From: Mermis nigrescens
Taxonomy: Eukaryota > Nematoda > Enoplea > Mermithida > Mermithidae
Assembly: GCA_036768485.1 (NCBI GenBank)
Contig: JAVLUZ010000154.1
Coordinates: 37,276,042 to 37,340,041, forward strand
Direction of reading: 5' to 3'
DNA: 64,000 nucleotides
The notes under the pieces are model-generated. The model worked only from the letters and a program-made list of their open reading frames with translations, was not told where the DNA came from and did no database searches. The translations under genes were made by a program, and so were the position numbers. This document shows positions 1 to 11,935 of this stretch, piece after piece (positions within the stretch are counted from its first letter, which is position 1; the number at the start of each line of letters is the position of its first letter).

Positions 1-304
1 TCTCTTTGATGTAATCACGAAAATTTGGAATATTTATAGCCGCGATGTCATCAATGGAGCTATAAATCCTTTTGCGACTCAGGAAAAGAACTATCTGAAT
101 TCATACGGAATGTTTCTGAGCCTTAAAAAAAGTTGTATAGCTACATAATTTTCTGAGCCCAAAACATCCTATATAGCAATGTTTTTCGGCATAAATAGCC
201 AGCTATCAGTCTTTCAAAGCTCAAAGGAAGTAATACCCCCTCTCACCCATAGGCGCAGTATCGATAATAAATACAAGCAAACTACTGAATGATTTAATTA
301 TTAC

Positions 305-405
305 AAATCTGTTTCATCTGGAAGGCGTGAATCAGTCGATTGGTTCGATTTAAGCCGTTGTGTTTCCTCAATAAGCGTCTTCTTTTCGTCATCTATTTGT
401 ACGAT
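305..405 (-). CDS. HOOK: HOOK coding exon (later coiled-coil block)
   Basis: Acceptor ttttattcaag, donor gtaata at 304. It encodes IVQIDDEKKTLIEETQRLKS and then NQSTDSRLPDETD, resembling the HOOK stretch ..LQEEKSSLLAENQVL..QSDS. It starts in phase 0 whereas exon 7 ends in phase 2, so another exon must lie between them. Confidence 0.55.
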
Positions 406-3400
406 CTTGAATAAAATTCAGAGAAAAATTTCAACAAACCGCGCAGGAGCATAACAAACTTAGTAAATACATACATATGCAAACAAGGTGGTATTTAGGG
501 GGAGGTGCGGCGCCCCCTTGGCCAAAAAAATTTGAAAGGTAAGCTAATAAACATGCGGAAGGATGAAACATTGCATTTCTTTGTTACAAAATCCTTGAAT
601 TTTATGTCCTTAACTTTGACTTACGCGCGACCAAAAAACAACATTTTTAACAGCCTATTAAGAGAGATGTTTATGGACAGAGACTGCAACATATTTAAAA
701 ACGTCGAAATATACGGTCCTTACTAGCTATTAAACACGATCAAGGGCGTTCGACGGTTTTCACTATACCAGAAAGATTTTAGCCCCCCTGAAATTTTTTC
801 ACCCTCGAATTCACAATTTTCCAACAAATTGGAAGGAAAGGATATCACAAAAGTGTCAAATTTTCGGCGCTTTACATCATACAGATACTTATTTTTCGAC
901 TAATTAATAAGCCGAACCCTGTTAATAAACAATCTGAGGGGATCAGGGGCTCCGTGTTCACTGAGCGACGTGCTTACTAATCGACTGACCATAATTTAAT
1001 TCTACATGTCATATACGTAGCTCTGTAAACTCAAAAGTACTACATTATGGCAGAGCATTTCTGTATCCCTTTGAACATTAGTTATTTTGATCTTCACTTT
1101 GCACAAAGTGTGTTTGATATCAAAAATGACGTGTTTAATAACAGGCTTTACTTGGCAACAATGAATTGAGTGTTTTACTAACCTATGTCACGAGCTCATT
1201 GTCATGCAGCCACGGTCTTATTGATCCGTTTTTATTATCCGTAATGCGACTGCTTATTAAGCAAGTTTTTTAGTGTGATAAAGCATGGCAGTTTGGTAAG
1301 GACCGAACGAAAGGGTGTTTATTAAGCGGGATTGTCTCCTGTACGAGAGTTTATTGACGAGGTTCGGCCGTATTTTGTTAAAATTTGCGATTTTCCTTGA
1401 TATTTTTTCAAATTAAAGTTTAGAAATTTTTTTTAATCTTCATACCTTAAAATGTGTAAGCCTGCTAGCTATCTCAACAAACATTACGACCTATAAATCA
1501 AGTTATCTTGGATCCGCTCCCATCCCTGGGCAAATTCTGAATACGGGTCTCTATGTAGTACATAGATATTATACGAGTAAGTACTAATATTATTTATGTA
1601 TAGCACAAATTATGATTACGAGAAAAAGAAAAATGACATGAGATTATCACATTACGTATTCATTGTGCAGTAATAAGAATCGATCTTAGTTTCCTGCTCT
1701 TCGCATTTGTTTGTCAATTTTTCGTTCTCCTCTCTTAGACGAGCAATCTCGACTTGCAGGGTTCTAACCTTGAAAGCGATGGTAAAAATCAACACTAATG
1801 TTGATAATAAAAGTAAATAATTGTTTGCTCACTTCTTCATCATAATTTAAAATTTGATCGAAATGACTTCTTTCTTCCTCCAACTGAAATAAATTCTTTT
1901 AAACTAACGTTTAAAACATACGAAATTTACGATTTTACGGATAGGAAAACTATTTTTACCGCTTATGTACGAGTATATAAAATGACTTTTACAGTTTACG
2001 TGTGATCGCTGAAGATGACTCATCCTGACATGTAAATAACTTTGATTAATCAAATTTTTATAAAAAGTACGATTAGTTATCAGACGGAGATTTTAAAAAA
2101 CTTTCTGTTCAAAGAGACTAAACGTTAAAACTACAAATACGTATCATATCAACATATGTACACTTGTATTATGCCTGCAAATTTCTTCTAAAACAAAATA
2201 CATTAGTTTGGGTCACTTGTAATAGCTGACAAAAATAACTGTAAACGATTTTTTCGTGGGCAGAATTCGGCAGCCTCCCTTAATAAAAGTAAGAGGTCCG
2301 GGCTAAAATTCAGATCCGAAGAGGGAATATTATCTCCACAATCTTGCTTAGACTAAAACATACACGCGGTACTACATGCTTCAACTTCAGCTTACTTCCT
2401 GAATAGCCAACATGACGGAACTCTGAACACTTGGGTCTAACGAGGAAATATTTGCAATGATGCCTTAAAAGAATTACTATTCGATGATGTTGCAAAAGCT
2501 CGCATTGATTTTTTAAGTTGATTGGTTTAACCTGTCTACGTGAATATGTATCTATATATGGTTTTACTGTAAAACAAAAGAAAACACGCCTGCGATAGGC
2601 GACACAAAGAACAAAGCGTGTCAAACATACATATGTAGGTATGTATGTATGTACGTATGCACAAGACGTCGTATTTTCCTGAAACCTAAAAGTTTTTTTC
2701 TGTTCCATTTTAATACTTGGAACAATAATTCAATATTAATGGTCTGATGCGTTTTCTCGCAATTCACTAATCACTTTAAACAAGAACTAGGCGTAGATTT
2801 GCGCTAACAAAGGAAAATCTGCATTTAATCAGCTGAATTCGTACAAAAAAGCTCGTAATACATCCATGCAGCATGTTGATTGATGGTATCGGTTTGCGGA
2901 AGATTTGCCCCCTACATTTCGCCCCAGGATCTTTCGCCCCCACATATTTCGCCCCTCGCATGTTTCGGTCCCAATCATTTCGTCCTCGGATTTAAGCCCC
3001 CAGCTATTGAATAAACGGGAGTCTGCATTAGACAAATGAGCTTGTGTACTCCGTAAAGTCAAGCTAATTCTGAGAAATGCTTAACAAAGAAGCATAAACA
3101 GTGGCGGAAATGTCGTAAGGGTTTGCCACACCCCAACTTTTCCAATATGCGAAAAATCTATTCACATCAGAGAGTACCATTTTTTGTCATTGTATATTGT
3201 CCATTTTTACTCAAGATGATTTCCTGTGCACAAATACGGGAAACTGGTGAAAATTAGACATACACACGTCTAGAGGCTTAAATTTACATGGCTATTTCTT
3301 GTGTTTGTGCACTTAGAGCAAAGCCTATTAAAGCATTTAAGGCTAAAGCGTAAAGAATTTCCAGAATACATGCTAGAATATGGAAGAAAACTAAGAAAAT

Positions 3401-6400
3401 ATGGCTTTCAGACCGACAAGAATGTGGAAAAATTTGAGAATTTACAATGGTCAATGACCATAAATCATTGCAAAGTGCATAAATAGATGTTCATTCAATA
3501 CATCGTCAACTGTAAGTTGACGATAAATAGAATGAATATTTACATATTTATGTAAGTCCGCCCCTAAGCAAAAACATAGGTGATCAATGCTTGCCGATTG
3601 GGATGAAAATACACGCAACTACACCAAAAATGTGTTGGAATGTTTTATAAAACATAGTCATCGAAAACGGCAAATCATTGTGTATCACTGGTTGGTGCAG
3701 TATAATTATGTAGATATTCAGTGGCGGATCTAGGATTTTCCTAAGGGAGGGGGGCGGTAGCCCAACTTTTATACAAACAGTCGAAAATAGGTCCAAAATC
3801 TTGTCCTTCACGCGCGAAATATCGTTTTTTCGCCGCGCAATATTTTTTCAAAAAATTATAGAATTTTTGACAATTTTGTGCAAAAAAAATTACTAAATTT
3901 CTTAGGCTTTAACGAAAATCAAACGCGAGGGCCAAAAAATTCGTGAAATTTAGGCGGATGGACGTTTAAAAGCCGCCCCCCTACCCCTTAAATCCGCCCC
4001 TGCAGCCCTGTAGATATTCATTGGGGGGGAGATCGAAACATTCAAGAGGCAAAATGTTTGAAGGCGTACTATCCGTGGGGCGAAATGTGTGGCGGCGAAA
4101 GTTCCAAGGGCGAAACGTCACTGGGGGCGAATGGTCGGGGGCGAAATGTCGGGGGGGGAAATCTTCCGGATGCCGGTGGTATCTGCAAACTACATAGCTG
4201 TCTATAGTAATTTTATAATTATACTCATTTTTTCTAGAAAATTTTCATTCTTTTAAAATAATTTCCAGCCATTTTTATGTGTACAATTGTTTCAAGCGTT
4301 TCCCAAAGGTAAGTTCATGAATTTTGGCTATGAATCTATCACAGCATGCAAAAGCCTTTTTCACCCAGAATCTTGAAAATACATATGAACATTGTTGCAT
4401 ATTTGATATACCATCGATGAATCGTGACTTCTAAAAAATCAAAAATTTTAAAAATTTTGTTTTCAAAATTTTGATTTTATAGTTTTAATGGATACAATGT
4501 AGAGCACGGTCGGAAAAGTAAGAAACACCTCATTTTAAGTACCTCCAAGTACTTTCCCAGTTCCCTTTAAAAATAATGCGTAGGTACATACATGCATGCC
4601 CCTTTACACGAGTACTATGAGTATGCGTGGCATGCATACATGTAACAGGGGTATATAGGATTTCCTCACCCAAAGCTAGTCTTCCCACATCACCTTAAAA
4701 GCCGGGAAGTTTTTGACCCCCATGATTTTCGGAAAAATTTCGGCTGTTTTTAGGTGTTTTTTGGCCAAAAAATTACAAATCATTCACCCCTCCCCCGTTA
4801 AAAATGGTCGGGGTCCCCATCCAAATTTAGAGCCGTTACACGTATGATAGCGTGATATACCATACATCTCCAATCATCCCAGCAACTACACAGAAACTTT
4901 ACCCAGCAGCATTATAATAAGTCGCCAAATACGTAAACTTTATCCGACTCACACGAATGACTTTATATTTAAACATTGACATTTCACTAGTCTTAAACTT
5001 AGTATTTGAAATCATTTTAAGCGAAATATTTAAGGCTCTAATTTTTAATCAAAATCTAGGCTTCTTGTAGCGTAAGTGTTCCGACGATCGAAACGGATGA
5101 AAAAAATAATTAAAAAACTAATTAAAATGGACAAATCGCTAGTAATACGCAACATCGTTACATCAATATATTTGTAACTTTGGCACGAAATAAAAGATGT
5201 ATTAAATTGATGTGCTCACTTGCTCTATTCGGACAATTAACAGCGATAGCAACAAGAATTTGTAGCATTTTAAACAAGTCGCCTCTGCTCGAATCTCGAG
5301 CTGAAATAGAACAATCGAGTTCAGGTCAAGACAGAAATGTTCCGGGAATAGAAATGACGAATAAACTAAAGATTTTTTTCTGAGAACGGCACACAAAATG
5401 TAAAGAATCGTGAATTTCAAACAGGAAGGTAATTAAGATAATTCTGTTTCAGCATGCTCATAAAGATATTGAAATGTTAATTGGAAGTTTAAGCTCAAAA
5501 TTTCGGATCAGAATAAAAAAACCAAATTCTATTAAATTTTCTCCCTCAATATGCACATTATTTACAATCAATGAAGTACACATATGTACGGTCTCAATCA
5601 CACATGTAAGAGAGTGGGATGGAAGGAACACCCAACCTAAAGTCAGCCGTCAGCCGTCCCCCATCCCCCTAAGCCAGAAAATTTTTGAACCCCCCCACCC
5701 GATTTTTGGAAAAAATAATTTTTTGGCCGTTTTTAGGTGTTTTTGGCCGTTTTTGGCCAAAAATTGAAGAACATTTACCCCCCCCCCCCTAAAACTGGCC
5801 GGAGACCCCCAACCGAAATTTCAAGCCTTTCTATGTATGGTCTCAATAATGAGATTGATAATTAAGTAAATAATTGTATATAAAATGAGAACCAGCTGCT
5901 TGCAAATCAGGCATATGGCTATCGGGGATGTGCCGGTGGGATATCGATGCATAATAATCCGTCATGGATTTGAGGATTTTCTTTAATATTAGAGCCTTGA
6001 TACGCCAATTGAGGCTTAATTCATCGAAAGTCGATGTTTCCTCGAATGTCTTCGAATACCAATTTTCCGTGAAGTACTCATTGTCTCTAAGCAGAGATAT
6101 TTTTGTTAAATTCATCATTCCTATCTGTCTTACAAACAACTGCTCTGCTCTAATAATTATAAAAAAATTAAATTGAAAAATACATTTAAATTTTAAAAAT
6201 TTCAATTTGAGTTTTTTAATTTTAATTTTAATTCTTCGAAATTACTTAATTAAATTTCATGTACCCATCAGATTTATTCAAGCGATTAAGCTTATTGTCA
6301 TTGGAGGTTACAAATCAAAAGCAAACAACTTATTTGAATTGTCTCAGTATTCGAACAAGAAGGGTAAGAAACTACCCATTTGCCCCAAATAACTTTATTT

Positions 6401-9400
6401 CAAACGACCCATTTATTCTACCTAAAAAATGTTATTATGTTGAAAAATGCTAAAATATTATGTTTGGAAATTCCTACGTTGGAATGTTAAATGTCAGAAA
6501 TGTTAAAATGTCAATATTAAAAATGTTCAATGTTAAAAGGTTAAAATGTTAGAAATGTTAGAAAGCTAATGTTGAAATCTAAATTTAAGTCAATGTTAAA
6601 AGATACATACGACGAAGACCTTTGTATTACTACGCTCTACAAATATAAAACACCGACCTTGCACCGTAGCAGAGCTTGAGGTTGGTTAATTATGTATGTA
6701 AGCATATTCGGAGGCGAGAACATGTATATCTAAACTGACTGTAAAACTGACTAATAATTATGGTTCATAATTCTGACATATTTTTCGAACTCTCACCCCA
6801 TCACACATAAATGCACAAAGGGGTGAGGGTCGACCCCTAAACGGTCAGTCAGGCAGGTCTTGTCCGACGATTTCCATTTGACAAAACGTTTTCTGCATCA
6901 TTTTTGAAAACAAAAGTAATTAGCATCTAAAGTTTTCCGGTGCAACATACCTATATAATAATTTTGTGCGTTTTTTACTCAAAAAAAACCAAAATCAAAT
7001 CGTATCAAATGATCTAAAAAATAAAATTTTATAAAGTTCTATATTTTTCTAGAGTTGAAAGTAATTTAATGCAGTCAAAATGGGCCAAAAAAGCTTGGAA
7101 ATGCAGCACTACCATCAAAGGCGTTTTGAATAGGCTATTTTGACTATTTTCGCTATTTGACTAGCAGAAAAAGGCGTAAACACTAAATTTACTGCTTCGG
7201 ATTTTAGGGGTTTTACCTCCCCTGCTGACACAATGGTTTCACAAATATATTGTCGAAATTATTTAGAAAAATGCTAATAACTCAACGAAATCTCACATAT
7301 TCATAAGCGTCTTTGCGATCGGTCTGCCAGTGCATAAAGCTTCCTGCGTGAGTGAATTTTCCATAGGTATCAAAGTTTCCATCTATAAGTCAATAAATTG
7401 TCAAAACGGTAGTTATAACAGAAAATGAGAACGAGCTAAAGAACGTAATGCAAAAATCTTAAGCAGATTCTCTGTAAGTTTTAAGATAATCGACATACGC
7501 GCGCAAAAGCACGAGTAAGACGAGGGTGTTTGTAAAACGTTTTTACATTATTAAGCTCTAATAATATTAAAAAGATTTTTTGTATTCGGAAAAGATCTTC
7601 CCCGATTTACAACAAAACTATTCGGGATCGTGTCTGAACATGCACAAAGATTTTTTGAAAGACAAAGCTGTGGAAATATGTCGAAATTTCCGAAATTTCC
7701 GAATCAGTAATTGTCTGTTCTATATATATGCCTTTATAATTGCAAGAATGGCGTTTAAAACGGCGAAACGGTCAAATTTTGCTGCACTCTGCGCTGTTTA
7801 CAGCATTTCTCCTTTTAATAATAAAGCTTCAGCACTGAGTTTCAAAGCTTCAATCAGCTAAAATATTTTAGCAATTCATAAAATTTAGTAATTTGCACTG
7901 TTTCCCGTTAAAAGTCTGGGTTTGGGGATTTTCACTACCCCCCCCAGAAATAAGAATTCGCGATTTTTCAATAGTTTACAAAACTTTCCTATAGCCTCAA
8001 GCGTTTTAAGCTATTTGCTCAGAAGTGTCAAATTTCCGGCGCTTCGCGCTGTATACGCATTTTGAGACTAGACTTCGTTCAATATGTTCAAATTTTTTAT
8101 TTGTTTCGAAATTTTTCAATGTTAAAAAGATAGGACATCATCAGGACGCCGAAAGACAGTGTTTCTGACGCATATCCATCCACCATTTTTAAATCAAAAG
8201 AGGCACTTCAAAATTTAACCCTTTCCCAGAATTCCCATGCTCTATACATCTCGTGAAGACCTCCTTAATCATCCCTAAGATAACGTATATGCAATACTCG
8301 TTGTCCGAACGTTTAATCTACTTATCTATACCACTCATACATGTGACGGCTCAAAACTACATATGAGAGGAGCCTTAAGTGGGTAGATGGACAATCAACT
8401 CGAGACAAAAAGGCGAAAAACACCTGAAAATGGTCCAAAAAGTAAGTTTTGATCAAAAGTCGGAGTACGGACGGGAGCGAAAATCTCAGTCCCTGCTGAA
8501 GACCGGACTCTGAAGGGGAATGAAACAAGGGCAGCGATCGAATTCTGGAGATCTGGCGGGGCAAAAATCGCAAAAAAACACCAGAAATTCAATTCTGGTG
8601 TTTGCATACCTTGGGAATGGATTTGGGTTCTATAGGTACCGAACCCTCTTTGTGAGAAGTTGATTGTATGGTCACTAGCCAGCTTGTTTGACCCTGCTTT
8701 ACATAAGAAAAAGGCCTCAAAAGCCATTACATATGGAAAATTTGCTAATTCTCGTGTCGCAAAAAAATGTTGACATATGACTTAATTAGGTTTTGAGATT
8801 AAATCCCCAGACTCCCCTAGACATGTGTTGTGAAGTTTTGATAATCTAATTCTATTTTCAGATTTTAAACTTTTATTTCGCTAGCTTATCTTTCTTTTCA
8901 CTTTTATTCCAATTTGAACCTTAATTTTCTATGGCCACCAGCCAAAACTTCTATGGGTACCCGGTGGCAATAGGGTAGTCAAGGTAGACGTTATTCCCCA
9001 CCTATGGGTGTTTGGATCCTAGAGTCTAGACCTGAGACCCCCATACGGCCACGCATATTTATGGTGGTATTCTTCCATCCCGTTACATGTGTATATATGG
9101 TTACTCATATTCTCAACGATGTTGCAATTTACTACATAAACAGGTTTTTTAGCGCGTATGCATCTATCCAATCAGCTGTTACGCGGGTTGCCCCAGATAC
9201 GGGTAGCTAAAAAACAGGATTTTACGCGATAAAATGCATCAATTGAATCGAGTCAACCAACTTAACCAAAAAAAACATTTTACAAAGCTAAAATTGTTTT
9301 AATAGCCTTAAAAACACACAAAACGATAATCACATTGCATCGAACTTCGTTAAGTTTACTCCAATTCCACGTTCACTTGAGCCAGTAATTATAAGAATTA

Positions 9401-10210
9401 ATCACAGGTACAAGCGAACTCGATGAACCTAGGACAGATTTTGAGGCTATTTATTATTCAAAGAAGGATAATCTTCTTAAATGACGTGTTTTAAGAATCT
9501 AGAAGACGTCAACATAGCATAAAACTTTGGAGGAATATTCAAATAACATATTACTTTCTTGCACACAAGGGTAAGGGGGTGAGAGGGAGGTATTACCCCT
9601 ACCTAGGGTTTTGGAAAATCAGGTAATGTCAGGTATTTTTGAGAAAACAAACGATGCAGTAAGACTATTTTTGAGATTACTACGGAAAAAAGACCGAAAA
9701 TTCTACATGAAAAGGGTAAAAATATTAAAATGTTGCGACGCTTGTACTTTGTATTTTTCATAGCAATAAATCTATAAATTGGCTAAACTTAAGTAGTAAG
9801 AGTCAAGGAACCCAGTTTACCTTACATAAGTGCTACTACACCATACAATAACGCCCTAAAATTTGTATTTACAATATTTACAGAATGTACATTGACTTTT
9901 TGGGGACCGTCTTTGTACATGTACAAAGAGGCCCTGTAGAAAAACAATTACCGCAATTTATAATATGACCATTCGTGGATTTCACCCCCCCCCCTCTGGC
10001 CATCTCTACCTTGCCCATGTATGCCTTCTCTGCTTATGAAGGAATTAGCGAGCACAGCTCCAATAAACCGTGCCCGCGTGTAATATAAAGGGATTATCAA
10101 TGCAAGTGCAAACAGTTGTTTAAATGTAGCATATAGGAGTTGACCAATAAGTAACGACTACTACTTACCCATCGCATTAAATTATTCAGGTTGTCTTCTG
10201 AGGTCTCCAT
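305..10210 (-). CDS. HOOK: HOOK family microtubule/dynein adaptor, 5' part of gene (partial)
   Basis: HOOK proteins bind microtubules or dynein-dynactin through an N-terminal HOOK domain and dimerise through a long coiled coil. Coding exons seen: 10169-10210, 7297-7382, 5893-6086, 5187-5300, 2396-2436, 1833-1883, 1656-1768 and 305-405. The first seven join in phase. The N-terminus gives a conserved W (residue 14), then the YFTENW and NWRIKALILKKILKSMTDYY blocks (residues about 47-92), then MPDLQ, then MLQILVAIAVNC (about 117-128) and PSVQSSVMLAIQE (147-159), the same order and spacing as the HOOK domain. Residues after about 160 are Glu/Lys-rich coiled coil. The last exon, IVQIDDEKKTL, matches the next coil block, but its phase does not fit the preceding donor, so at least one exon between 406 and 1655 is missed. 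The 3' part lies outside the window. Introns are filled with repeats. Family assignment is firm; some exact splice sites are inferred. Confidence 0.85.
1656..1768 (-). CDS. HOOK: HOOK coding exon 7 (coiled coil)
   Basis: Acceptor gctttcaag. It encodes VRTLQVEIARLREENEKL, then TNKCEEQETKIDSYYC. A donor gtaatg follows AAT AC; if it is not used, the frame stops at TAA 1652-1654, which would give a short protein. I prefer splicing because coil sequence resumes at 405. Confidence 0.65.
1833..1883 (-). CDS. HOOK: HOOK coding exon 6 (coiled coil)
   Basis: Acceptor tttatttcag, donor gtgagc, 17 codons in phase 0: LEEERSHFDQILNYDEE. Start of the charged coiled-coil region. Confidence 0.7.
2396..2436 (-). 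CDS. HOOK: HOOK coding exon 5 (end of HOOK domain)
   Basis: A 41-base exon: acceptor cctcgttag, donor gtaagc. It encodes PSVQSSVMLAIQE, matching the conserved ESVQHVVMTAIQE motif that closes the HOOK domain. Confidence 0.82.
2884..4195. mobile_element. Foldback-like element with iterated TTTCGCCCC ends
   Basis: The left end (from about 2884) reads GGTATCGGTTTGCGGAAGAT, followed by repeated ATTTCGCCCC-type units every 13-20 bases to about 3000. The right end (about 4030-4195) is its reverse complement in outline, with at least five GGGGCGAAATG-type units and a GGAAGATTT/AAATCTTCC-type junction. The inner part holds other repeats, including the 'gtggcggatctaggattttcc' family at 3720. It lies in HOOK intron 4. 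Exact ends and TSD were not determined. Confidence 0.6.
5187..5300 (-). CDS. HOOK: HOOK coding exon 4
   Basis: Acceptor ttctatttcag. It encodes RDSSRGDLFKMLQILVAIAV, then NCPNRASEHINLIHLLF, matching the conserved LGRMLQLILGCAVNC..EYI.. block. The donor gtgcca was chosen because it keeps the EHINLI stretch and gives phase 1, as exon 5 requires. A nearer donor (gtgagc at 5219) would drop it. Confidence 0.75.
5599..5839. mobile_element. hAT-type MITE (family B) with exact 8-bp TSD
   Basis: The ends CACATGTAAGAG... and ...TCTATGTATG are flanked by identical 8-mers GTCTCAAT at 5591-5598 and 5840-5847. The interior has the family B text, C-rich blocks around TTTTTGGCCGTTTTTAGGTG. No ORF. It lies in HOOK intron 3, about 50 bp from exon 3. 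Confidence 0.75.
5893..6086 (-). CDS. HOOK: HOOK coding exon 3 (core of HOOK domain)
   Basis: Acceptor ctgcttag, donor gttctc (weak). It encodes DNEYFTENW..., then NWRIKALILKKILKSMTDYY, then HMPDLQAA. This is the most recognisable HOOK block (NWRLK..NLKKIL..DYY..PDL in known proteins). 64 codons plus one base at each end; the phase agrees with both neighbours. Confidence 0.88.
6472..6603. repeat. Degenerate minisatellite, AATGTTAAA units
   Basis: Ten or so degenerate copies of AATGTTAAA/AATGTTAGA run in tandem, e.g. aatgtcagaaatgttaaaatg. It lies in HOOK intron 2. Confidence 0.7.
7297..7382 (-). CDS. HOOK: HOOK coding exon 2
   Basis: Acceptor ...cttatag, donor gtgaga. It encodes METLIPMENSLTQEALCTG and then RPIAKTLMN, ending in phase 2. 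It aligns with the loop and second helix of the HOOK domain. Its internal Met codons could be mistaken for the start, but the upstream Trp exon gives the correct domain spacing. Confidence 0.8.
7383..10168. other. HOOK intron 1: repeat remnants, no exon seen
   Basis: It holds family D-like text at about 7900-8260 (C-run, the ggcgcttcgcgct hairpin, gataggacatcatcagg) and related repeat fragments near 8330-8730 and 9540-9680. A CTTTGTACATGTACAAAG palindrome lies near 9914. I see no coding exon. Confidence 0.6.
10169..10210 (-). CDS. HOOK: HOOK coding exon 1 (start codon)
   Basis: Fourteen codons starting ATG at 10210: METSEDNLNNLMRW, followed by a strong donor gtaagt. The final Trp sits exactly 17 residues before the TG pair that matches the conserved NG of HOOK proteins once joined to exon 2, which supports both start and splice. 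Confidence 0.75.
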
Positions 10211-10621
10211 GACAGATTTTCAATTAACCATTAGTCAACATCCAAATAACTTGATTGAACAATCGAGAATAAGCGGACTAAAACTATTTCACTATTCTGC
10301 AAGTTATATGCGTTGATGAGATATGCATTACATTAAATCTGTAACGGCTCGAGATTTTGGTTAGGTCACCGTGCAATTTCCGGGAAGAGGGGGGTAAAAG
10401 ACGACCAAAAGTGGCAAAAATATCTGATATAGCCAAAGAACGCAAGTTTTTGTCAAAAATAGGGGTCAAGAATTTTCTGATTCAATGGGGAGGAGGTTGG
10501 TGCGTGGACGTTTAAATAGGGTAGAGATCATACAAAAGCATGGGGGTGAGAGGGAAGTATTACTCCCCCTGAGCTCTGAGAAAAATGATAGCAGCCATTT
10601 TGGCTGAAAAGGCATTGCTAT

Positions 10622-11112
10622 CACACCTGGGCGTGGGAAGTTTGGGGGTATGCACCATATCTGGGCGTGGGGTATGCACCCACCGAGAAACCAGAATAAT
10701 CCCCCGGAATTCAATTTTTAAATTTTATTTTGTTTTTTCGCAATGTCAATGGATAGTGCTTGATGAGAAACGTTGAAAAATGGTGTTTCTTTCGCCATGC
10801 CACCATTTTAAAGGCCATTTTTTGACCTTTGAAAAAATCTTGCACCCCCCAGAATTTTGGTGCCGCCCACCTATGGTATGCACCCCGCCCACCTATGGTA
10901 TGCACCCCCTCCCCTGAGAAACCAAAATACCCCCCCAAATTCAATTTTTGATAATTTTTCGTTTTTTTTCGCAATTTTTTGATGTCAATGGATAGCGCTC
11001 GATGAGAAACGTCTAAAAATGGTGTTTTTTTCGCCATACCACCAATTTTAAGGCCATTTTTTGACCTTTGAAAAGTCTTGCACCCCCAGAATTTTCTTGC
11101 TGCCCACGTATG
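10622..11112. mobile_element. hAT-type MITE (family A), internally duplicated, exact 8-bp TSD
   Basis: Flanked by ATTGCTAT at 10614-10621 and 11113-11120. The ends are CACACCTGGGC... and ...GCCCACGTATG. The body contains the family A text (ATGGATAGTGCTTGATGAGAA, GGTGTTT..TCGCCAT, GACCTTTGAAAA) twice, so the copy is about double length. It lies just upstream of the HOOK start. Confidence 0.8.
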
Positions 11113-11539
11113 ATTGCTATATGCATAGCTGGGTGAGCCTTGAAGTCTCGGCTGGTACCGGAGCCCAATTTTTTGGTTGGTTGCTTAAGTCAGAAAAGTG
11201 GTTGCTACATAACTCCTGCGTGTAAAAATTTGTGCATCAAATTTTTAACATGGTAGTCTTGCTTCCACGCAAAATCCATTCATAATTTTACGCGAAGTTG
11301 CACTATTTCTCGCGACATAATTTTCTAATTAAAAATGGTGTGTTAAAATTAGTATGGTGTACAAAAATAGTGCAAGCGGTAATTTGCATAGCTATATTAT
11401 GTTAAAAAACTATTTTAGTAACAATCAGCGTGTCGTTTAATGTTGAAGCGACATTCACCGCCTTTAATATGCTTATTTTTTATGCAATTTATCGTGTTAA
11501 AATAAATCATACATAAGCAAATATGCAGGCGACGTAATT

Positions 11540-11935
11540 CTAATACGCGAATAACATCAAACTGTTCATCAAACAATCACGTTTAGATTGTAGAAAACAT
11601 GACTTTGCGAACAGGGTGACCAAAATTTGGAACATTCTCCCACAAAATACAGTTGACTGTAATAATCCAATAGTTTTCAGAATTATAATTTCGGAAATTG
11701 ATTTCAGTGTTTTTCTTAAGGGGCGTACATAAGAGCCTTGTGCCTTACGCTCCTGGTATCACCATTGCATTATCTGTTGTTTTATGTACATACTTTGTTT
11801 TATGCACATTATGTATTATGTTTACATTGATAATGCATTTTTTACCTACTTTTATTATGTGTTTCTTTTTTTGATACTTTCACCGAATAAATTTTCTTCT
11901 TCTTCTTCTTCTTCTTCTTTCTTCTTCTTCTTGTT
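11540..11935 (+). mobile_element. LINE 3' end remnant
   Basis: An open stretch ending TAA at 11730-11732 reads RLDCRKHDFANRVTKIWNIL then PQNTVDCNN, the usual R...F..R....WN.LP end of LINE reverse-transcriptase ORFs. A 3' UTR, an AATAAA at about 11885 and a (CTT)n-type tail follow. It is 5'-truncated, as is usual for LINE copies. Confidence 0.65.
11893..11932. repeat. (CTT)n microsatellite at LINE tail
   Basis: About 40 bases of ttc/ctt repeats with one interruption, directly after the LINE polyadenylation-like signal; probably the tail repeat of that element. Confidence 0.85.

Noticed and set aside
2310..2708. A 132-codon minus frame over HOOK exon 5
   Set aside because: It reads the exon 2396-2436 in a different frame (HVGYSGSK); the conserved SVQSSVMLAIQE is in another frame bounded by splice sites.
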